This document shows positions 1 through 9,700 of a stretch of 54,023 nucleotides of DNA, piece after piece. The stretch's first letter is position 1. Each line of letters begins with the position of its first letter. The stretch comes from Eubacteriales bacterium (GTDB lineage: Bacteria; Bacillota; Clostridia; Oscillospirales; Acutalibacteraceae), in assembly GCA_029219885.1 (NCBI GenBank), contig JAQXUH010000061.1, positions 1-54,023 of the forward strand. The letters are read 5' to 3'. The position numbers and the translations under genes were made by a program. The notes under the pieces were generated by a model. The model saw nothing but the letters and a program-made list of their open reading frames with translations, made no database searches and had not been told where the DNA came from.

Positions 1-237
1 ATTCAGACAATTATCCTTTTCGGCGGACTGAATATTATGGGTTATAACGAGCAGATTACAAACAATTCCATTAACGAGCCGACAAAGACGGCTATCGGAA
101 TTATCTGTTTCGGCGTTCCTGCAATTCTCGTTACAATTTCACTTATTGTATTTTCCACAAAATTCAAGCTTTACGGCGACCTTGCAGACAAGGTACACGC
201 ATTTGTCCTTGAAAAAAGAAGCAAGGAAGAAAAATAA
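1..237 (+). CDS. GPH-family sugar:cation symporter, C-terminal fragment (5' end outside window)
   Basis: The frame is open from base 1 to a TAA at 235-237, giving the last 78 residues of a longer protein. It contains a hydrophobic helix (around IGIICFGVPAILVTISLIVF) followed by a short charged tail with several Lys/Glu. The helix, the following KFKLYG-type sequence and the charged end match the last transmembrane segment of glycoside-pentoside-hexuronide (GPH) symporters of the major facilitator superfamily. A complete GPH member lies at 44152-45657. The substrate cannot be read from this fragment. It is convergent with the alcohol dehydrogenase gene and shares a terminator hairpin with it. 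Confidence 0.7.
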   Translation: MQTIILFGGLNIMGYNEQITNNSINEPTKTAIGIICFGVPAILVTISLIVFSTKFKLYGDLADKVHAFVLEKRSKEEK

Positions 238-250
238 ATTTACGCAAAGA

Positions 251-286
251 AAAAGCGTTGCAGACTTTTAAATCTGCAACGCTTTT
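251..286. terminator. Bidirectional intrinsic terminator
   Basis: A 14-bp perfect stem (AAAAGCGTTGCAGA with its complement) around an 8-nt loop is flanked by A and T tracts on both sides. It separates the convergent symporter and alcohol dehydrogenase genes and can stop transcription from either side. Confidence 0.85.
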
Positions 287-315
287 GTTGTTATATTCAG
301 TTTTCCTGGGAAATA

Positions 316-1470
316 TTATTTCCAAAGTGATTTATAAATCTTAAGGACATCAGCCTTGTCGATTTTCTTAATAGTATTAGCAGGTGAGCCTGATGCAACT
401 GCGTCATCTGCCATTTTATCCATAACGGAGAAAAATTCGTCCTTATCAATACCATACTGCTCAAGAGTAGGAATTTCGCACATTCTGCAAAGGTCACCGC
501 ATTTTTTGATAAACTTCTGTGCGGCGTCTTTATCGTGGTCATCGTGAGATGCAACGCCGATTGCTCTTGCCATATCAGCAAAGCGGTCATAGGCACCATC
601 GTAAACGTAGCTAAAGCATTCTGTTAAAAGCATAGCATTACTGATGCCGTGAGGAACGTGGAACATTGCACCGATAGGACGGCTCATTCCGTGAATAATT
701 GTTACGGATGCGTTATTGAAAGCGATACCTGCCTCGAGAGCGGCCAATGACATCTGTGCTCTTGCGTTGACATTATTTCCCTCGTTGTAGCAAAGAGGAA
801 GATACTGAAAGATTTTCTTAACTGCTGAAAGTGCCAGCTCGTCAGTTAAAGGCTGAGCCTTTCTTGAGGTATATGCTTCTGCTGCGTGGCAGAGAGCGTC
901 AAGTCCTGTTGCGGCAGTTACAGACTTAGGTGCAGTCATTGTAAATGCAGGGTCATCAATAGCAACATCAGGCATAAGAACGGCACCTTTAAGAAGCATT
1001 TTTATGTCCTTTTCAGTATTAGTGATAATAGTAAACTGAGTAGCCTCTGAGCCTGTACCGGAGGTTGTGGCAACGGCAACCATAGGTGGTGTAGGAACTG
1101 TAATTTCCTTGCCCAAATAATCGTCAATACTGCCGCCGCTGGTGGAAACCGCTGCGATTGCTTTCATTGAATCGATAGGAGAGCCGCCGCCTACTGCAAT
1201 AAGAAAGTCACACTTTTCGCTGTTATAAACCTCAAGTCCCTTTGCAATCATTATATCGGTAGGCTCGCCTGTTATTCCGTCAAAAATCGCATATGCTGTT
1301 TTGTTTTCATCAAGAATATCGGTAACGAGCTTAACATTACCCAATTTAACCATTACAGGGTCGGTTACGATAAGTGCCTTACTGCCGAGAGTTGAAAGCA
1401 CAGAAGCTGAATCTTTTAACGCACCCTCGCCGTAAAATACCTGCTTTGGCATTATAAATTTATTTCCCAT
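316..1470 (-). CDS. Iron-containing (group III) alcohol dehydrogenase
   Basis: This 384-residue protein has the full length of the Fe-ADH family (FucO, DhaT, AdhB type). The NAD(P)-binding motif GGGSPID is at residues 94-100 and TTSGTGSEA at 135-143. The expected metal ligands are present: Asp191, His195, His260 and His274, the last two within HGMSRPIGAMFHVPHG. The enzyme should interconvert an aldehyde and an alcohol with NAD(H), using Fe2+. The substrate is not predictable; 1,2- or 1,3-diols and short alcohols are typical. The ATG has an AAGGGG Shine-Dalgarno at 1482-1487 and its own promoter. The acylating aldehyde dehydrogenase just upstream suggests the pair handles one aldehyde intermediate, which is inference. 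Confidence 0.9.
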   Translation of the reverse strand: MGNKFIMPKQVFYGEGALKDSASVLSTLGSKALIVTDPVMVKLGNVKLVTDILDENKTAYAIFDGITGEPTDIMIAKGLEVYNSEKCDFLIAVGGGSPIDSMKAIAAVSTSGGSIDDYLGKEITVPTPPMVAVATTSGTGSEATQFTIITNTEKDIKMLLKGAVLMPDVAIDDPAFTMTAPKSVTAATGLDALCHAAEAYTSRKAQPLTDELALSAVKKIFQYLPLCYNEGNNVNARAQMSLAALEAGIAFNNASVTIIHGMSRPIGAMFHVPHGISNAMLLTECFSYVYDGAYDRFADMARAIGVASHDDHDKDAAQKFIKKCGDLCRMCEIPTLEQYGIDKDEFFSVMDKMADDAVASGSPANTIKKIDKADVLKIYKSLWK

Positions 1471-1509
1471 ATGTAAAAATACCCCTTAAGTCTTTGCTGA
1501 TTTTTTAAT

Positions 1510-1537
1510 ATTTTACAACTCACAAAATTAAAGTCAA
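1510..1537 (-). promoter_or_regulatory. Sigma-A promoter for the iron alcohol dehydrogenase
   Basis: Reading the minus strand, TTGACT (1532-1537) and TAAAAT (1510-1515) are separated by 16 bp. They lie about 40 bp before the start codon and just after the hairpin that ends the upstream gene. Confidence 0.65.
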
Positions 1538-1558
1538 GGGATAATTTTACATATCATT

Positions 1559-1588
1559 AAAGCCACCAAAATATCATTTCGGTGGCTT
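1559..1588 (-). terminator. Hairpin terminator behind the mmsA-type gene
   Basis: An 8-bp stem AAGCCACC/GGTGGCTT with a 14-nt loop lies 30 bp after the aldehyde dehydrogenase stop. The T-run is short, so termination may be incomplete and the alcohol dehydrogenase may be partly co-transcribed. Confidence 0.55.
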
Positions 1589-1618
1589 AATATTTTTGTT
1601 AATATTACTATTTAAGAA

Positions 1619-3124
1619 TTAAAGGAGACCGTCCCAGGTGTCAACCTCTTTAGCCTTCTTTTCCTCCTCGTCAAACCAATGCTGAGTTACTGACTTGCTC
1701 TCTGTAAAGAAGCGATAAGCGTCCTTGCCGAGACAGTGAAGGTCGCCGAAAAAGCTCTGCTTATGACCGCTGAAAGGAATGAATCCAACAGGTACAGGAA
1801 TACCTACATTGATACCAACCTGACCGCCGTCTGTATGACGTGCAAATTCTCTTGCATAGTAACCGCTCTGTGTGTAAATTACAGAGCCGTTAGCATATGG
1901 GTTATCATTCATAATCTTAAGGCCGTCTTCAAAGTCCTTACATCTCTTAATACAAAGAACAGGGCCGAACACTTCATCTCTGCCGATTGTCATATCCTCA
2001 GTAACATTATCGAAGATAGTAGGACCTACAAAGTAGCCGTTTTCATATCCCTCAGGAACCTCAGGATTACGTCCGTCAAGAACAAGAGTTGCACCCTCGT
2101 CAATACCCTTCTGAATATCAGCAAGAACTTCCTTATAGTGCTTTTCATATGTGATAGGTCCGAGACGGGTTGACTTATCCCAAGCAGGACCGCAGTTTAC
2201 ATTTTTAGCCTGAGCCTTAAGCTCTGCAACAAATTTATCGGCAATAGACTCCTGAACAACACAGCAGGAAAGTGCCATACATCTTTGACCTGCACAGCCG
2301 TAAGCGGAATTGATTACGCCTGCAACAGTTCTTTCAAGAGCACAGTCCTCAAGAACAAGAGCGTGGTTCTTTGCCTGACAGAGAGCCTGGCATCTCTTTC
2401 CGTTAGCAGCAGCCTTTTCGTAAATCTTAAGACCAACAGGAGTTGAGCCGACGAAAGTTATACCCTTAACATCAGGATGCTCAAGGATAGTATTAATCTC
2501 ATTTCTTGAGCAGGTAACAATGTTGATAACGCCGTCAGGAATACCTGCTTCCTTGTAAAGCTCGCCGATTCTCATAGCAGTTCTCGGTGTAAGAGATGCA
2601 GCCTTAAGCACAAGAGTGTTACCGCAGGCAACGCATACAGGAGCCATCCAGCCGAAAGGAATCATTGCAGGGAAATTAACAGGAACGATACCTGCAAATA
2701 CGCCGAGAGGTTCACGATACTTAACTGTATCAAAGCCTGTTGACGCATCCATAAGGCTTTCGCCCATCATAAGTGACGGTGCCTGAAGTGCAAGCTCTGT
2801 ACCCTCCTGAGCTTTACCTACGTCGCCTTGAGCCTCGCCCCAGGTTTTACCATTTTCCTCGCAGACAAGCATTGTAAGTTCGTCCATATGCTCCAAAAGA
2901 AGCTCTCTGACCTTAAAGAGAATCTGAGTTCTCTTTCTTGCAGGTGTTGCTCTCCAAGCAGGATAAGCAGCCTTTGCGGCCTCGATTGCTTCAAGTACCT
3001 CATCATTAGTACAGCAAGGAGCCTGTCCTGTTACCTCGCCTGTTGACGGATTATGTAAATCGTACCAGACATCAGTCTTGGACTCTTTAAATTCTCCGTT
3101 GACAAAATATTTGAGTTTTTCCAT
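1619..3124 (-). CDS. CoA-acylating methylmalonate/malonate semialdehyde dehydrogenase family protein
   Basis: This 501-residue protein is full length for the MmsA/IolA branch of the aldehyde dehydrogenase superfamily. It has FVGSTPVG at 224-231 (cofactor binding), AKNHALVLED at 251-260 and the MmsA-type active-site segment GCAGQRCMAL with catalytic Cys282. Known members oxidise (methyl)malonate semialdehyde with NAD+ and CoA to acetyl- or propionyl-CoA and CO2. No other inositol or valine degradation gene lies nearby, so the substrate is open, and a role with the adjacent alcohol dehydrogenase is equally possible. The ATG has an AAGAGG Shine-Dalgarno at 3134-3139. The gene is divergent from feoAB. 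Confidence 0.85.
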   Translation of the reverse strand: MEKLKYFVNGEFKESKTDVWYDLHNPSTGEVTGQAPCCTNDEVLEAIEAAKAAYPAWRATPARKRTQILFKVRELLLEHMDELTMLVCEENGKTWGEAQGDVGKAQEGTELALQAPSLMMGESLMDASTGFDTVKYREPLGVFAGIVPVNFPAMIPFGWMAPVCVACGNTLVLKAASLTPRTAMRIGELYKEAGIPDGVINIVTCSRNEINTILEHPDVKGITFVGSTPVGLKIYEKAAANGKRCQALCQAKNHALVLEDCALERTVAGVINSAYGCAGQRCMALSCCVVQESIADKFVAELKAQAKNVNCGPAWDKSTRLGPITYEKHYKEVLADIQKGIDEGATLVLDGRNPEVPEGYENGYFVGPTIFDNVTEDMTIGRDEVFGPVLCIKRCKDFEDGLKIMNDNPYANGSVIYTQSGYYAREFARHTDGGQVGINVGIPVPVGFIPFSGHKQSFFGDLHCLGKDAYRFFTESKSVTQHWFDEEEKKAKEVDTWDGLL

Positions 3125-3152
3125 AAAATAATACCTCTTAGTTAAAAATTAT

Positions 3153-3180
3153 TGTATAACATTACTATATCACAAACAAA
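3153..3180 (-). promoter_or_regulatory. Putative promoter of the mmsA-type gene
   Basis: The minus strand carries a TATACA -10 (3153-3158) preceded by an extended TG motif. A weak TTTGTT -35 (3175-3180) sits 16 bp further upstream. It lies about 30 bp before the start codon. Confidence 0.4.
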
Positions 3181-3199
3181 TTCAAAATACAATATTGAT

Positions 3200-3228
3200 T
3201 TAACAATAATTCACCCTTTTCATAGAAT
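3200..3228 (+). promoter_or_regulatory. Putative promoter of feoAB
   Basis: TTAACA (3200-3205) and TAGAAT (3223-3228) are spaced by 17 bp and each matches five of six consensus bases. The start site would be near 3235, leaving a leader of roughly 14 nt that holds the GAGGTG Shine-Dalgarno. No convincing Fur box was found. Confidence 0.5.
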
Positions 3229-3248
3229 GAAATTAACGAGGTGACATT

Positions 3249-3470
3249 ATGCTTCTTTCACAAATAAAGCAAAACGAAACTGCAACGATAATAGGCGTTG
3301 ATGACGGCTGTACACTTAAAAGACGGCTCTGCGATATGGGCTTTGTCAGCGGTCAGCAGATTTGCTGTACTGATATCGGGTTTTGCGGTTCGCCTATTGC
3401 ATACACCATAAGAGGAAGTAAAATTGCCTTGAGAAAGAAAGATGCGTCTATGATAGGAGTGGTTTTGTGA
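3249..3470 (+). CDS. feoA: Ferrous iron transport protein A
   Basis: A 73-residue SH3-like protein with the FeoA pattern: a basic, glycine-containing stretch (RRLCDMGFVSGQ) followed by a strand-rich end with SKIALRKKDA. FeoA is a small cytosolic partner needed for full activity of the FeoB permease. A GAGGTG Shine-Dalgarno precedes the ATG. The stop codon overlaps the GTG start of feoB (GTGA), so the two are translationally coupled. Size and position leave little doubt about the family. Confidence 0.9.
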   Translation: MLLSQIKQNETATIIGVDDGCTLKRRLCDMGFVSGQQICCTDIGFCGSPIAYTIRGSKIALRKKDASMIGVVL

Positions 3471-5287
3471 AAAGGAAAAGGACAGTAGTTCTTATGGGAA
3501 ATCCCAATGTGGGAAAGAGTACTGTTTTTAACGAAATTACAGGCTCTCATCAGCATACAGGCAATTGGACAGGAAAGACGGTTGACATAGCTTCGGGCAA
3601 ATACTATTACAAATATAACGACTACGAGCTGATAGATTTGCCCGGTACATACAGTCTTGTCACAATGAGCGAGGAAGAAAGAATTGCAAGAGATTTTTTG
3701 CTGAAAGAAAAATACGACTGCGTTGTTATGGTAGTTGACTCAACATCACTTTTAAGAAATCTCAACCTTGTTTATCAGGTTTTGGAGATAACGAACAAAA
3801 TTGTTCTTTTGCTTAATCTCAGCGACGAGGCAAAGAAAAAGAATATTGTAATTGACAGAGAAATTCTTTCAAATCTTTTAGGCATTCCCGTTGTGAAAGC
3901 TACGGCACGAAGCGGTAAGGGCATCAACGAACTGCTTGAAGAGGTGCATTTAATCTGCACAAGCTGTGAAGATTATTATACAAAAAAGGACGTTGACTTT
4001 GATGACATTTCAACAGAATTTCTTTTGGAAAAGGCGGAATTTGTCTGCGAAAAAGCAGTAACCTCAGCACCATCACGCAAAGAGGAAATTGAGAAAAAAG
4101 TTGACAAAATACTTCTCGGCAAATACACATCAATTCCTATTATGCTGCTGCTTTTCGGTATTGTCCTATGGATAACCATTGCAGGCTCTAACTATCCGTC
4201 AGATTTTCTCAGAGGAGTATTTGACAGCTTTGAGCTTTGGCTGGCGGAAAGTCTTGATAAAATCGGCGTACCGCAGACGATTATCAGCCTTGCGGTAAAC
4301 GGCGTACTCAGGGTGCTTTTGTGGGTTGTAGCGGTTATGCTGCCTCCTATGGCAATATTCTTCCCTCTTTTCGCAATTCTTGAAGATATCGGAATACTTC
4401 CACGATTTGCGTTTAATCTTGACAGACCATTTGAAAAATGCGGTGCCTGCGGTAAACAGGCACTGACTACCTGTATGGGTTTCGGCTGTAATGCGGTAGG
4501 CGTTACGGGATGCCGAATTATCGACTCTCCGAGAGAACGGCTTGTGGCAGTAATAACAAATTCTCTCACGCCTTGCAACGGCAGATTTCCGCTTTTGATA
4601 GCCGTTATATCAATGTTTTTCTGTGAAAACAGTTTCGGTGCGGCTTTAATTCTTCTGTGCTTTATTGTGGCGTCAATACTTGTAACCTTTGCCTGCTCTA
4701 AGGTGCTCACATCTACGGTGCTAAAAGGCGTAAACAGTTCTATGATGATTGAACTGCCCTCCTTTCGTATGCCGAGATTTTTAAAGCTTATCGGCGATAC
4801 TGTCAGGGAAAAGATTGTTTTTGTACTGCTAAGAGCTGTGGCAGTTGCCGCACCGGCAGGACTGATTATTTGGGCATTGGCAAACATCAAAGTCGGCGGT
4901 ACTTCTTTGCTTTGCAGTATTGCAGACGCACTTAACCCCATAGGTCATTTTATCGGTCTTGACGGCGTAATGCTTTTGGCGTTCATTCTTGGCTTTCCTG
5001 CCAACGAAATTGTCATACCTGTAGCACTTATGGCATATCTTTCAACAGGCGAAATGAGCGACTATTCCTCTCTTGAAAGCCTGAAATCAATACTGACCGA
5101 CAACGGCTGGACAGCGGTAACTGCCCTTTGTACCTGCATTTTTTCAATGTTTCACTTCCCTTGCTCCACAACGCTTATCACAATTTGGAAAGAAACAAAA
5201 AGCGTCAAGTGGACACTTCTTTCAATTCTGACTCCCTTAACCGCCGGAACTGCCCTTTGTGCGTTAATAAACTTGATTTTTGAGTAA
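3467..5287 (+). CDS. feoB: Ferrous iron transporter FeoB (GTPase-permease)
   Basis: This 606-residue protein begins at a GTG overlapping the feoA stop. The N-terminal G domain shows GNPNVGKS at 11-18 (G1), a DLPG motif (G3) and an NLSDE-type G4. The C-terminal half holds the two Gate segments and the Nucleos_tra2-like membrane core, including the conserved GACGKQAL and LTPCNGRFPLL motifs. FeoB imports Fe2+ across the cytoplasmic membrane. It is shorter than the roughly 770-residue E. coli protein, as is common in Clostridia. It would feed iron to enzymes such as the neighbouring Fe-dependent alcohol dehydrogenase, which is inference. Confidence 0.95.
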   Translation: MKRKRTVVLMGNPNVGKSTVFNEITGSHQHTGNWTGKTVDIASGKYYYKYNDYELIDLPGTYSLVTMSEEERIARDFLLKEKYDCVVMVVDSTSLLRNLNLVYQVLEITNKIVLLLNLSDEAKKKNIVIDREILSNLLGIPVVKATARSGKGINELLEEVHLICTSCEDYYTKKDVDFDDISTEFLLEKAEFVCEKAVTSAPSRKEEIEKKVDKILLGKYTSIPIMLLLFGIVLWITIAGSNYPSDFLRGVFDSFELWLAESLDKIGVPQTIISLAVNGVLRVLLWVVAVMLPPMAIFFPLFAILEDIGILPRFAFNLDRPFEKCGACGKQALTTCMGFGCNAVGVTGCRIIDSPRERLVAVITNSLTPCNGRFPLLIAVISMFFCENSFGAALILLCFIVASILVTFACSKVLTSTVLKGVNSSMMIELPSFRMPRFLKLIGDTVREKIVFVLLRAVAVAAPAGLIIWALANIKVGGTSLLCSIADALNPIGHFIGLDGVMLLAFILGFPANEIVIPVALMAYLSTGEMSDYSSLESLKSILTDNGWTAVTALCTCIFSMFHFPCSTTLITIWKETKSVKWTLLSILTPLTAGTALCALINLIFE

Positions 5288-5288
5288 C

Positions 5289-5322
5289 AAAAAACGCTTG
5301 CAAACAAATGCAAGCGTTTTTT
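5289..5322. terminator. Bidirectional intrinsic terminator between feoB and the fucosidase gene
   Basis: A 14-bp perfect stem (AAAAAACGCTTGCA and complement) with a 6-nt loop and A/T tracts on both sides. It closes feoAB on the plus strand and the long housekeeping-glycosidase operon on the minus strand. Confidence 0.9.
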
Positions 5323-5327
5323 CACTG

Positions 5328-6707
5328 CTATTCATAAAAGCCGATTGATTTAATTACAGGAGTGCTGCGTGACTGACGGATGACGAATCTGACTCCTGTG
5401 CACTTTTTGTGTTTCAGCGGAATTATTTTTTTCATTCCGATTACTGTGCCTTTATACACTCTTTTAAGCTTTCCGTTTTTCTTCATAAGATAAAGGTCAA
5501 AGGCTTCAACTCGCTGACTTTTGGTAATATCCTCGCTGATTACGGCATAGGACAGCTTTTTCTCGCTGTCAAACTTAAAGTCGATATAGCCGTTATCCTT
5601 AGTAAGCTCACCTAACTCCTGATAAATAACAGGCTTTTCCGTAATGGCTTTAATCTTTTTGCCTAAGGACTTAAGCACTATTGCGTCCTTTCGATGAATT
5701 ACGCCTTTATTTGTAGGCGGAACATTAAGGAGAAGTGTGCAATTATTGCCTACCGAGCCGAGATATAACTTAAAAAGTTTATTTGCAGATTTAACTGTAA
5801 TATTCTCGTTTCTTGAATAAAACCAGCCTTTGCGGATTGACACATCAACCTCAGCAGGATACCAGCAGAGATAGGCATTTTTGCTGAGAATTTTTCTCGA
5901 GCCTAAGTCTTCATCCGATGAAGTATATTTCTGCATTACGGCAGCCTGCGATTCGTCCTGCTGACTTTTTTCCATAGTCTTTTCTGCATCTTTGAGAGCA
6001 CAAGGAACAACACAGTATTCGCTCTTTCTCGTTTTACCGCCCTCATTGCCTACCCAACGGATATCAGGACCGCAGATTGCGATATTTGCCTTTGGCTGAA
6101 GCTTGTGGATAATGTCGTAATACCGCTGCCAATTGTATTCAAACTTCACGGCATTCGAGCCCTTTGCACCATCAAACCACACCTCGAAAATCTCGCCGTA
6201 ATTAGTGAGAAGCTCTGTAAGCTGATTGCAGAAATAATCGTCATATTCCGGTGTGCCGTAGCGTTTATCGTGCATATCCCAAGGTGAAAGATAAACACCA
6301 AAGTCAATTCCCTGCTTGTGGCACTCGTCGGAAACCATCTTGACAATATCGCCGTCAAAGCTCGTATTTCTAACGCAGAAATCGGTATATTTTGTGTCCC
6401 AAAGGCAAAAGCCGTCATGGTGCTTGCAGGTAAGAATTATGCCTGTTGCACCGCTTGCCTTGACAGTTTTTACCCACTGTGCAGCGTCAATTTTCTTAAT
6501 TGTGAAATCGTTGACAGTTTCAACACCTGCACCCCATTCACGAGCCGTTGCGGTATTCATTCCGAAGTGCATAAAGCAGTAAAACGGCTTTTCTGCCAGA
6601 CGAATTTGATTTTCACTCGGCAGTACGGAAATATACCTTTCAACCTCGTTACTGTTAAGGTCGGCACCGCCGTTATTGGTTGTCCAGTTTTTATCAAAAG
6701 TACTCAT
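5328..6707 (-). CDS. Alpha-L-fucosidase, glycoside hydrolase family 29
   Basis: A 459-residue intracellular-looking protein without a signal peptide. GH29 hallmarks are MHFGMNTATAREWG near residues 46-59, LTCKHHDGFCLWDT at 92-105 and the nucleophile in FEVWFDG (Asp179). A C-terminal beta-rich part follows. The enzyme releases alpha-linked L-fucose with retention of configuration. The general acid cannot be fixed by eye. It is the last gene of the long minus-strand run, 10 bp after the GH38 gene, and its Shine-Dalgarno is weak, so its translation may depend on the gene before it. Lack of an export signal implies action on imported fucosylated oligosaccharides. Confidence 0.92.
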   Translation of the reverse strand: MSTFDKNWTTNNGGADLNSNEVERYISVLPSENQIRLAEKPFYCFMHFGMNTATAREWGAGVETVNDFTIKKIDAAQWVKTVKASGATGIILTCKHHDGFCLWDTKYTDFCVRNTSFDGDIVKMVSDECHKQGIDFGVYLSPWDMHDKRYGTPEYDDYFCNQLTELLTNYGEIFEVWFDGAKGSNAVKFEYNWQRYYDIIHKLQPKANIAICGPDIRWVGNEGGKTRKSEYCVVPCALKDAEKTMEKSQQDESQAAVMQKYTSSDEDLGSRKILSKNAYLCWYPAEVDVSIRKGWFYSRNENITVKSANKLFKLYLGSVGNNCTLLLNVPPTNKGVIHRKDAIVLKSLGKKIKAITEKPVIYQELGELTKDNGYIDFKFDSEKKLSYAVISEDITKSQRVEAFDLYLMKKNGKLKRVYKGTVIGMKKIIPLKHKKCTGVRFVIRQSRSTPVIKSIGFYE

Positions 6708-6717
6708 AGCTTTACAC

Positions 6718-9700
6718 TCATACGCTTCTTTTAGCGTGTCTTGTTTCTACTCTTTTGCCGTGTTTTCCGTTATTGTTATTGCTGATAAAATTATCCTTGT
6801 CGCCAAGCTGCCAGATACATTTATTGTAAATGTACTGAATTTTCTGTATCGGTGAAAGTGTGAAGTCGAAAGGTCTTTCCTCCACCTCATCATATACAGG
6901 AGTTACAAGAGATGCATTTTCTGCTGTAACTGCACTTGCAGAAAGAATAACTATATCATCGTCATTTGGGAGAGTAACGCTTTTTGCTGATGATGTATCA
7001 AGCTCTGTAAGATAGAAATACATACCCTTTGCAACAGCGTCCTTGCCGTTTTGATGACTATGTGTAGCCTCAAAAGCAAGCTTGCCTTTTTTGATATACG
7101 CAGTTTCCTCAAGGTCGTAAAGGTCCCAACGTGCAAAATTCTCAAAGCAGGAATTAATCTGCTTTTTAACTTTCTTTTCACCTACAAGAAATTCTGCTGT
7201 TTTGTCACCCTTAAGTGACGCACAGAGAAGAACTGCTTTGTTTGCTCCGTCAGGCACTGTAAAGGTCTGTCCCTTTGCAGTTAAAGCGTTTTTGCCGTTT
7301 TTATTAATATCAAAGGTTACACCGTTTGAAGTGATTTTTTCAGGTGTAATCTCGTAAGGAGCAGTAAATTCGAAGTCACCTTTTTCGCCCTGCTTAGTAA
7401 TTATGCTCTTATCATACGGCAGGTCAATGGGCGTGCTGACTGCCTTATTTCCCTGTACTGATGCAGGTTTCAGCTTTAATGCAAAGCTCTTTATTTCGTA
7501 AGGCTCAAAGTCGCAAACAAGCTTGCCGTCCTTAACAACAGCCTCGCCCTTGTATTCCTCGCTGGCGTAAATCTCTCTTGCTGATTCGATGCCCTCGCCA
7601 AGTGTCAAGGCGAAGCCCTTTACAGCTTTTTTACCGCCTTCGCCGAGACGAACAACGATTTCGTCGCTGTCCTCTGCCTTTTTGATAGCCCTGATAATAA
7701 CATCATTAGTGGAAACAGAGCCAAAGGAATATTCTGTTTTGAGAGCACCCTGATGCTTTGTGCATACATAAGCGGTCATAGGAGTGATGAACTTTCTTGC
7801 CTCAAGCTGAGTAGCTTCGCCCACATTACCCTTATGGCTGTAAATCGCATAGGAATATCTGTTAAGTCCTAAGTCCATAAATGACTGCATTGAGTCAATG
7901 CGATAATTCTTTTTCGGTGTATGGAGGACTGTCATACGAAGTGTGTTGTCCTTAAATTTGTCCCAACCATACTTACATTCGCTGATAACGGAAATACCGA
8001 AATCACCGCTTTTATCGGTCAGGTCAACCCAATTCTGTGCAGGAACTTCAAAGAGCTTTTCGCTCATATTTTCACGCTCAATTGCACCGAGACCTAAGTC
8101 AAAGGTTGCCTTGTCATTTGATGCGGTAAAGGAGAATTTATTTTTAGCAAGTGTGCGAAGCGAACGCCACTCTATCTCCGAATAAACCTCAACAACATCA
8201 CAGCCGTCAGTTAATGCAATTATATTTGTAAATGTGCTTTTGCCGTCCTTTTGAATTACCTGAAAGGCAACTCTTGCCGGTCCCTGCTCAAGAACCGTAA
8301 CTGTTACAACATTAGGAATTCTGTCGGCTTCCTTATTAGCTTCCTTGAAATTCATTTCCCAAGCAGGCCAATCTTTAGAGCCGTTATATTTGAAAAGTCC
8401 AAGGCTGATAGGCTCCTTGAGAAGCTCCAGCTCGTCCTGTTCTTTATCAATAATAGATGTTATGTTGCCCTTTTGATTAAGTGTTACTATGTACTTTTGA
8501 TTTTCCATAACATTATCGGTGTTAATGGAAATCTCGCTTTTAACACAGCAAGGCTTATCACTCGGCCTGATATCATAAACTCTCGTGCCGAGACTCTTAA
8601 CATCGGCAACAAAAACTACTTCTAAGCCATCCTTTGAGTCAAACGAAATCTGGCTCTTAATCTCTTTGCCCTTTTCGTCATAAACGCGAACATACGGTGA
8701 CGGCACATCGGTAAGGCAAACAGTAACCGCACCTCGTCTGTCAGCCTCGATAGGGTTATAAACCATAACAGGAATACCTGAGCAGAAGTCGGTTTTCATC
8801 AGCTGAGAAACAGGAGCAACAGCACCCTCGATTTCATTTGCAAACTGATTCATTGACATTGCGTAGTCATTCCAGGAACGCCTGTATGCTCTTTGAACAG
8901 AAGTACCCGGAATATCATCGTGGAACTGATGAGCAATAAATCTCTTCCAGGAACGATTAAGGCTCTCCTGATTATAGTCGGCAGTACCGAGATATGAGGA
9001 CATAACGCTACCTCTCTCTGCCACATCAGCAAGCTCCTGGCATCTTCTGTTCCAGCGTTTGCCTACTGCCCTTGAGGTATAACCGCCAACAGCGTGATTC
9101 TGCATAACAAGCTCGTTTTTCCAAACAGGGAGCTTTGCTTTCTGCTCGTCGGTAAACTGCTCGTCAATATCGTGATAGATTTGGTCAGCAGACGCAGCCA
9201 CAACCTCAATGTCACTTGATGGATTTTTCTTGATTTCCTCTTCAACAAACTTAACGGTTGCCTCCTCAGGAGCACCGCCTCGGTCGCCGGTTCCGTGGAA
9301 AATGTAGGTCCAATCTAAATCGTACTTCTCATTTTCCTTAAACTTCTTCTGTACAAATTCCCAATCACGAAGCTTTTTAAGTGTGAAGTAATAATCGTGA
9401 GGATTGCAGGAGGCGTAAATCTCATTGCCATCCACGCCTTGCCACTTACCGATATCAAAAGGTATGCCGTAAGCACTGCCCCAAGCAAGCTTTTGAGTAG
9501 TAAAGCCCATAAGGTGTGCGTGGTTTGCAATACTCGGAAGTGCCCAACCAAAGCCGAAGCAGTCAGGCAAATAAATGTCAACACTTCTTTTGCCGAAAGT
9601 CTTGTCGAAATAAGAATTGCCGAAAAGAATATTCCTGAAAAGAGCCTCAGGAGACGGAATATTTACATCACCATTTTCAAATGATGAACCGCAGACATTC

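Noticed and set aside
3186-3220. Possible Fur box upstream of feoA
   Set aside because: The TGATT...AATTCA symmetry is weak and does not match the Fur consensus well enough to claim.
4192-4941. Long minus-strand open frame (249 codons) opposite feoB
   Set aside because: It lies inside the well-supported feoB frame, has no Shine-Dalgarno, and its composition is the mirror of feoB codons.
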